From: Pseudomonadota bacterium
GTDB taxonomy: Bacteria; Desulfobacterota; Syntrophia; Syntrophales; UBA5619
Assembly: GCA_018896355.1 (NCBI GenBank)
Contig: JAHIMW010000127.1
Location: 1-19,352 of the forward strand
Reading direction: 5' to 3'
Length of the DNA: 19,352 nt
The translations under genes and the position numbers were made by a program. The notes below the pieces were generated by a model. That model searched no databases and was not told where the DNA came from. It worked only from the letters and a program-made list of their open reading frames with translations. Shown piece after piece: positions 15,433-19,352 of the stretch (positions are counted from its first letter, which is position 1; each line of letters opens with the position of its first letter).

Positions 15433-17010
15433 TTACTGGTGGTCACTCCACTTGCCGTACTTCTCCCTCAGCATCCTATGGAGGATCTTGCCGGCGCCGG
15501 AGCGAGGCATCTCGTCGTCCTTGATAAATTGGATGTTCTTGGGGACCTTGAAGCCGGCAATCTTGCCCTTGCAGTAGCCGGTAATCTCTTCCGGCGAAGC
15601 CGTCTGTCCCTCGTGGAGAACGATCACCGCCGTCAACTGCTCGCCCCACTTCTCGTGCGGCACACCGATGACTGCCACGTCCTTGACCTTCGGATGGCCG
15701 CCCACCAGATTCTCCACCTCGGAGGGGAAGATATTCTCGCCGCCGGAGATGATCATGTTGGCCTTCCGGTCGACCAGGGTGTAGTACCCGTCCTCGTCGC
15801 GGAACGCCATGTCGCCCGCGCTGAAGTACTCGCCTTTCATAGCCTGGGCGGTCTTGTCGGGATCCTTCCAGTAGCCCTCGAACAGCATCGGGCTTCTGGA
15901 GTAGAGCTCGCCCACCACGTTCGGCTTGGTCACGAGATTGCCGTCTTCATCGTACAGTTGGATGATGTCGGTGCCGATGACTTCGCGGCCGATGGAACCG
16001 AGCTTATTGAGCTGCTCGTGAGGCTTGAGGATGGTGACAATACCGGCCTCAGTGGAGCCGTAGGCCTCGTACAGCTTGGAGTTCGGGAACATCTCGATGA
16101 TGCCCATCTTGGTGTCGCGACGGGCCGGTGCGGAGGAGCAGAGCAGACTCTTGATCTTTGTCAGATCGTACTTCTTCTTCACCTCATCCGGCAGGGCCAG
16201 CATCATGATGTAGTGCGTGGGCACCAGCGACGTGAAGGTGACGCCATGGTCTGCGAATGTCTTGAGCAGGTTTTCCGGATTGAAGCTCGCCATATTGTAG
16301 GGCATGACCGTGCCGCCGGCCCAGGTCACCGTGAAAGAGTAAAAAAGGGAGTTCACATGGCAGCAGGGCATAACCAGCAGGATACAGTCGTCGCAATCGA
16401 ACTGGTGGTCGTAGATCATGATGAAGTACTGCGCGAAGAGTGATGCGTGGGTCTTCATGACGCCCTTCGGCTTGCCTGTGGTGCCGCCCGTGTACATGAT
16501 GACCCAGAGATCGGCCGCGTCCACCTTGGTGGCCGGCTCCGCCGGGCTCGCCTTCGCGAGCATTTCTTCATACTGGATATAGCCGTCGAACCTGGGATTG
16601 TCGACGGCGAAGGAGATGTACTTCTCTACGCCAGGGATCTTGTCTTTGAAGCCGTTCGCAAAATTAACCCACTGGTCCTGCACGATGAAGACCTTGCACT
16701 CTGAATGGTTGATGTTGTACTCCATCTCCACCGCGGCGAGCCGGAACATAATGGGCACACAGATAAAACCGCCTTTCGCAGCCGCACCGTAGAACTCCAT
16801 CCACTCGATGCAGTTGTACGCGAGCACGGCGAACCTGTCGCCCTTCTTCATGCCGAGGTCGGCCAGCGCATTGGCCAGCCGGCAGGCCCTGTCGTCCCAC
16901 TGCTTGAACGTACACTGCTTGTTCAGGTCCTTGATGCCTATCTTGTCCGGATACTTGAAGGCATTGATCCTCAGAATGTCTTTTGCCGTCATCCAATGTC
17001 CCAATTTCAT
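15433..17010 (-). CDS. AMP-forming acyl-CoA ligase (ANL superfamily)
   Basis: A 525-residue acid-CoA ligase that adenylates a carboxylic acid and transfers it to CoA. The start at 17010 is chosen over the in-frame upstream ATG at 17085 because GGAGGGG (17023-17017) lies six bases before it and the protein then begins MKLGHWMTAKDIL, as expected for the family. Core motifs are P-loop YTGGTTGKPKG (173-183), YGSTEAG (317-323), the SAGD aspartate (D400), DRK (414-416) at the hinge, SGGENIFPSEVE (422-433) and the catalytic lysine K508 in RSGAGK. Length and motif order are typical. The binding pocket does not let me name the acid. It lies 100 bases after the GlcF-like gene on the same strand and probably shares its transcript. 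Confidence 0.9.
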   Translation of the reverse strand: MKLGHWMTAKDILRINAFKYPDKIGIKDLNKQCTFKQWDDRACRLANALADLGMKKGDRFAVLAYNCIEWMEFYGAAAKGGFICVPIMFRLAAVEMEYNINHSECKVFIVQDQWVNFANGFKDKIPGVEKYISFAVDNPRFDGYIQYEEMLAKASPAEPATKVDAADLWVIMYTGGTTGKPKGVMKTHASLFAQYFIMIYDHQFDCDDCILLVMPCCHVNSLFYSFTVTWAGGTVMPYNMASFNPENLLKTFADHGVTFTSLVPTHYIMMLALPDEVKKKYDLTKIKSLLCSSAPARRDTKMGIIEMFPNSKLYEAYGSTEAGIVTILKPHEQLNKLGSIGREVIGTDIIQLYDEDGNLVTKPNVVGELYSRSPMLFEGYWKDPDKTAQAMKGEYFSAGDMAFRDEDGYYTLVDRKANMIISGGENIFPSEVENLVGGHPKVKDVAVIGVPHEKWGEQLTAVIVLHEGQTASPEEITGYCKGKIAGFKVPKNIQFIKDDEMPRSGAGKILHRMLREKYGKWSDHQ

Positions 17011-17110
17011 ATGCGCCCCCTCCATTATCGTAATTTTGACCTGCGTTGCAGCGCCTTTCCTGCGGGAATGATGCAGCTTTTCCATCCCTCGGAAATCGCG
17101 TAGTTTCCTC

Positions 17111-18382
17111 CTATTCCACCAGCTCCAGCAGGTGGTGTACCTTCTGCGGCATCTTGCTGCGCGCCACGTTGTCGATCAGGTTGATCATGCACCCGGGGCA
17201 AGCCGTCACCACGATGTCTGCTTTGGTGGCCTTGATGCCGGCCATCTTCTTGTCCGCGATCTTCTTCGTCAGGTCATAGTGGTACACGCTGAACGACCCG
17301 CCCATGCCGCAGCACAGGTCCGCGTTCGGCATCTCGGCGAACTTCAGCCCCTTGAGCGCCCTCAGGATGGCCCTCGGCTGCTCCTTGATGTTCTGGTAGC
17401 GGATCAGGTGGCACGGATCATGCCAGGTTGCGGTCTTGCCCTCGAACTCCTTCTTCAGCTTCAGCTCGTCCAGGTTCACTTTCATCACATCGACGACGAA
17501 CTCTGTCGCGTCCTTGATCTTCTTTCCGAATTCCTCATATGCCTTCTGCTGTTCCTCATTGTCCGGCAGGTAGACCTTGTAGTCCTTCAACGTCGAGCTA
17601 CAGGTTCCGCACGCCGTCACGATGTAGTCCACGTCCTTGAAGGCCTCGATATTATCCTTCGCCAGCTTCCTGCCTGTCTCGAAGTCGCCGCTGAAATAGA
17701 TGGCGGCGCCGCAGCAGTTCTGCTCCTTGGGCACCACGACCTCGATCCCCCGCTTGGTGAGGAAATCGATGATCTTCTTCCCAAGCTCGGGGTAGATGAA
17801 GTCGGTGGCACAGCCCATGAAGTAGCCAACACGCATTTTCGGTTCTTTGCCGTCCTGCGGCTTGTTGACTTCCTCGACCTGATCGCGGAGAAAAGTCTTC
17901 GCGATCGCAGGGATGTGGCGCCCCTGACCCAGGGCCTTGAGGAAATCCGGCAGGTGTCGGATGTTGCCCTCACCCTTGGGGAAAATCCACTGGAACTTCG
18001 ATGCCAGCTTCACATAGCGGCCGAAGGCCTTGCGGTTGGACATGACCTTGCGGAAGGCGAAATCCTTTATGAATCCCAGCCCCTTATCCTTGACCATCTG
18101 AGCGCGAGCACCCACCACTACCCGGTCGATCTGTGTCTTGGAGGGACAGTTGGCCACGCAGCGCTTGCAGAGCAGGCACTTGCCGATGATCTCGCCCATC
18201 TCCGGGGTGAACTCCTGGTTGCCCTTCAGAATCTCTCTGACGAGGAAGTTCTTACCCCGCGCCACCGAGGTTTCCGTGCGCTCCTCCTGGTACACCGGGC
18301 AGAAAAAGCTGCAGAAGCCGCACTTCATGCACTGCTCGGCATCCTTCTCTATCTTCTTGAGTTCCTTCAGATCACTGCTCAA
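17111..18382 (-). CDS. GlcF/HdrD-like iron-sulfur subunit of a 2-hydroxyacid oxidase
   Basis: A 423-residue electron-transfer protein. The N-terminus carries two [4Fe-4S] ferredoxin motifs: CMKCGFCSFFCP (Cys 18, 21, 24, 28) and CLLCKRCVANCP (Cys 69, 72, 75, 79). Two CCG domains of the heterodisulfide-reductase/GlcF type follow: Cys191, NCCG at 222-225 and CGTC (258-261), then Cys324, LCCG at 356-359 and CPGC (395-398). This is the layout of GlcF and of lactate-utilisation proteins that pass electrons from a GlcD-like flavoprotein. There are no membrane helices, so the acceptor must be soluble or another membrane protein. The start is a TTG at 18382 with AAGGGGG (18393-18387) four bases before it. 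No usable ATG exists upstream of the first cysteine. Only 12 bases separate it from the preceding GlcD-like gene. Confidence 0.9.
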   Translation of the reverse strand: MSSDLKELKKIEKDAEQCMKCGFCSFFCPVYQEERTETSVARGKNFLVREILKGNQEFTPEMGEIIGKCLLCKRCVANCPSKTQIDRVVVGARAQMVKDKGLGFIKDFAFRKVMSNRKAFGRYVKLASKFQWIFPKGEGNIRHLPDFLKALGQGRHIPAIAKTFLRDQVEEVNKPQDGKEPKMRVGYFMGCATDFIYPELGKKIIDFLTKRGIEVVVPKEQNCCGAAIYFSGDFETGRKLAKDNIEAFKDVDYIVTACGTCSSTLKDYKVYLPDNEEQQKAYEEFGKKIKDATEFVVDVMKVNLDELKLKKEFEGKTATWHDPCHLIRYQNIKEQPRAILRALKGLKFAEMPNADLCCGMGGSFSVYHYDLTKKIADKKMAGIKATKADIVVTACPGCMINLIDNVARSKMPQKVHHLLELVE

Positions 18383-18394
18383 GGTACCCCCTTA

Positions 18395-19252
18395 TTACCA
18401 GATCTTGCCTGGGTTCATGATGTTGTTCGGATCGACCAACGCCTTGATACCCTTCATGAGGTCGATGACCTTGGGATTCTCGATCTTCCTGAAGAACTTC
18501 TGTTTCTCGAGGCCGATCCCGTGCTCGCCGGATATCACGCCACCCAGTTCCACGGCGCCTTCGATGATCTCATCCATCGCCTTTACGGCACGGTCGTAAT
18601 GATCCTTGTTCTTGATGTCCGTGAGGATGGCCGGGTGGAGGTTGCCGTCACCCGCGTGACCGAGCACCACGATCTCCACAGCGTATTTTTTAGCAAGCTC
18701 CTTGCACTTTCGGATAAGATCCGGAATCCTGCCCCGCGGCACCGTAACGTCTTCCGCGAAAACGGTGGGCGCCTTGCCGAACACGGCCGCGAATCCGGCG
18801 CGGCGGGCCAGCCAGTACTTGTCGGCCTCGGCCTGGTCCTTGGCGACCCGGACGTCCGTGGCCCCGTACTTCTTGGCAATCTCCACGATCTTCTCCGTCT
18901 CTTTCTCCACGGCCTCGGGAATGCCGTCGGTTTCGAAGAGCAGCACGGCGTCCGCATCCTTCGGCAGGCCCATAGGCATCATCTCTTCGATTCGGTTGAT
19001 GACCCAGTTGTCCAGCAGCTCGATCTTGTTGGGAATGACACCATTTTCCAGAACCCGGAACACGTTTTCGCCCGCCTTGGCCACATCGTCATACACGGCC
19101 ATGATGGTCTTCCTTGCAGGGGGCATCGGGTTGAGCTTCAGCTCAGCCTTCGTGACGACACCGAGGGTCCCTTCGGAACCTACGAACAACATGGTGAGGT
19201 CGTAGCCGACCACGTTCTTCAAGGTCCGGCCGCCCACATTGATCACGTCACC
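18395..19252 (-). CDS. GlcD-like FAD-linked 2-hydroxyacid oxidase, 5' end missing
   Basis: This is the C-terminal part (286 codons, TAA at 18397-18395) of a flavoprotein of the GlcD/D-lactate dehydrogenase family (FAD-binding type 4 plus FAD-oxidase C domain), which oxidises 2-hydroxyacids to 2-oxoacids. Seen are the end of the FAD domain (GGRTLKNVVGYDLT, FVGSEGTLGVVT), the C-domain motif VVLGHAGDGNLHP and the SGEHGIGLEKQKF signature, ending NIMNPGKIW. A full protein has about 460 residues, so the first ~170-180 are missing. The frame can be followed upstream only to about 19252. There the sequence folds back on itself and a stop (TAG, 19261-19259) appears in frame, so the apparent GTG start at 19246 is not real. 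Electrons would go to the adjacent GlcF-like protein. Confidence 0.85.
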   Translation of the reverse strand, partial: GDVINVGGRTLKNVVGYDLTMLFVGSEGTLGVVTKAELKLNPMPPARKTIMAVYDDVAKAGENVFRVLENGVIPNKIELLDNWVINRIEEMMPMGLPKDADAVLLFETDGIPEAVEKETEKIVEIAKKYGATDVRVAKDQAEADKYWLARRAGFAAVFGKAPTVFAEDVTVPRGRIPDLIRKCKELAKKYAVEIVVLGHAGDGNLHPAILTDIKNKDHYDRAVKAMDEIIEGAVELGGVISGEHGIGLEKQKFFRKIENPKVIDLMKGIKALVDPNNIMNPGKIW

Positions 19253-19352
19253 GGTCGGCTACGACCTCACCATGTTGTTCGTAGGTTCCGAAGGGACCCT
19301 CGGTGTCGTCACGAAGGCTGAGCTGAAGCTCAACCCGATGCCCCCTGCAAGG
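19112..19352. repeat. Perfect 100-bp inverted repeat at the window end (likely fold-back artefact)
   Basis: Bases 19253-19352 are the exact reverse complement of 19112-19211, with a 41-base spacer (19212-19252). I compared the arms base by base and found no mismatch. The right arm runs to the very last base. Because the left arm is conserved coding sequence of the GlcD-like gene, the right arm is most simply explained as a chimeric read or assembly fold-back and not genomic sequence. Confidence 0.9.

Noticed and set aside
15049..16443. A 464-codon plus-strand open frame over the ligase and activator genes
   Set aside because: It spans the hairpin repeat and parts of two real minus-strand genes and has no recognisable domain or ribosome binding site.
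17132..19321. A 729-codon plus-strand open frame opposite the GlcF/GlcD genes
   Set aside because: It is antisense to two genes with full sets of family motifs, crosses into the fold-back arm, and its translation is low-complexity His/Leu/Asp/Arg-rich, typical of the shadow frame of GC-rich genes.

Overview
The window looks like chromosomal or metagenomic DNA from an anaerobic bacterium, most likely a Desulfobacterota/Syntrophia-type organism (formerly Deltaproteobacteria). This is inferred from a GC-rich coding bias, a GlcD/GlcF-type 2-hydroxyacid oxidase pair, AMP-forming and ADP-forming acyl-CoA synthetases, an oxygen-sensitive HgdC/BadF-type ATPase, and a C/G-rich palindromic repeat of a kind I associate with such genomes. 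I cannot name the species. No tRNA, rRNA, CRISPR array, integrase or transposase was seen.

Left edge (1-2060): the 3' part of a type ISP restriction-modification enzyme, open at the window edge, with a sharp internal change in base composition; a small membrane protein; and a probable decayed fragment of a 2-oxoacid:acceptor oxidoreductase gene.

Centre (2090-12060): two complete ABC importers of the ferric-iron/AfuA-FbpABC-like class face each other. System 1 (plus strand, promoter at 2093) runs binding protein, double permease, ATPase, and its ATPase gene overlaps by 4 nt a DHH-family phosphoesterase gene. System 2 (minus strand, promoter at 12055) runs binding protein, ATPase, double permease. 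Where they converge lies a short DnaQ-type exonuclease gene that lacks the first catalytic motif but has a well-formed promoter, ribosome binding site and start codon. The substrates of both importers are unknown.

Right part (12126-19252, all minus strand): a metabolic block. In transcription order it holds a GlcD-like flavoprotein (5' end missing), a GlcF-like iron-sulfur protein, an AMP-forming acyl-CoA ligase, a palindromic repeat, a single-subunit 2-hydroxyacyl-CoA dehydratase/benzoyl-CoA reductase activator followed by a terminator, and, from its own promoter, a fused ADP-forming acyl-CoA synthetase. Together they suggest oxidation or activation of an organic (possibly 2-hydroxy) acid coupled to CoA-thioester metabolism and ATP formation, but the dehydratase or reductase served by the activator is not in the window.

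The last 100 bases (19253-19352) are an exact reverse complement of 19112-19211 and cut the GlcD-like gene. This is most likely a fold-back (chimera or assembly) artefact, so nothing should be read from those bases. The strongest biological leads are the transporter-coupled DHH phosphoesterase, the Exo I-less DnaQ protein with intact expression signals, and the orphan activator in the hydroxyacid operon.
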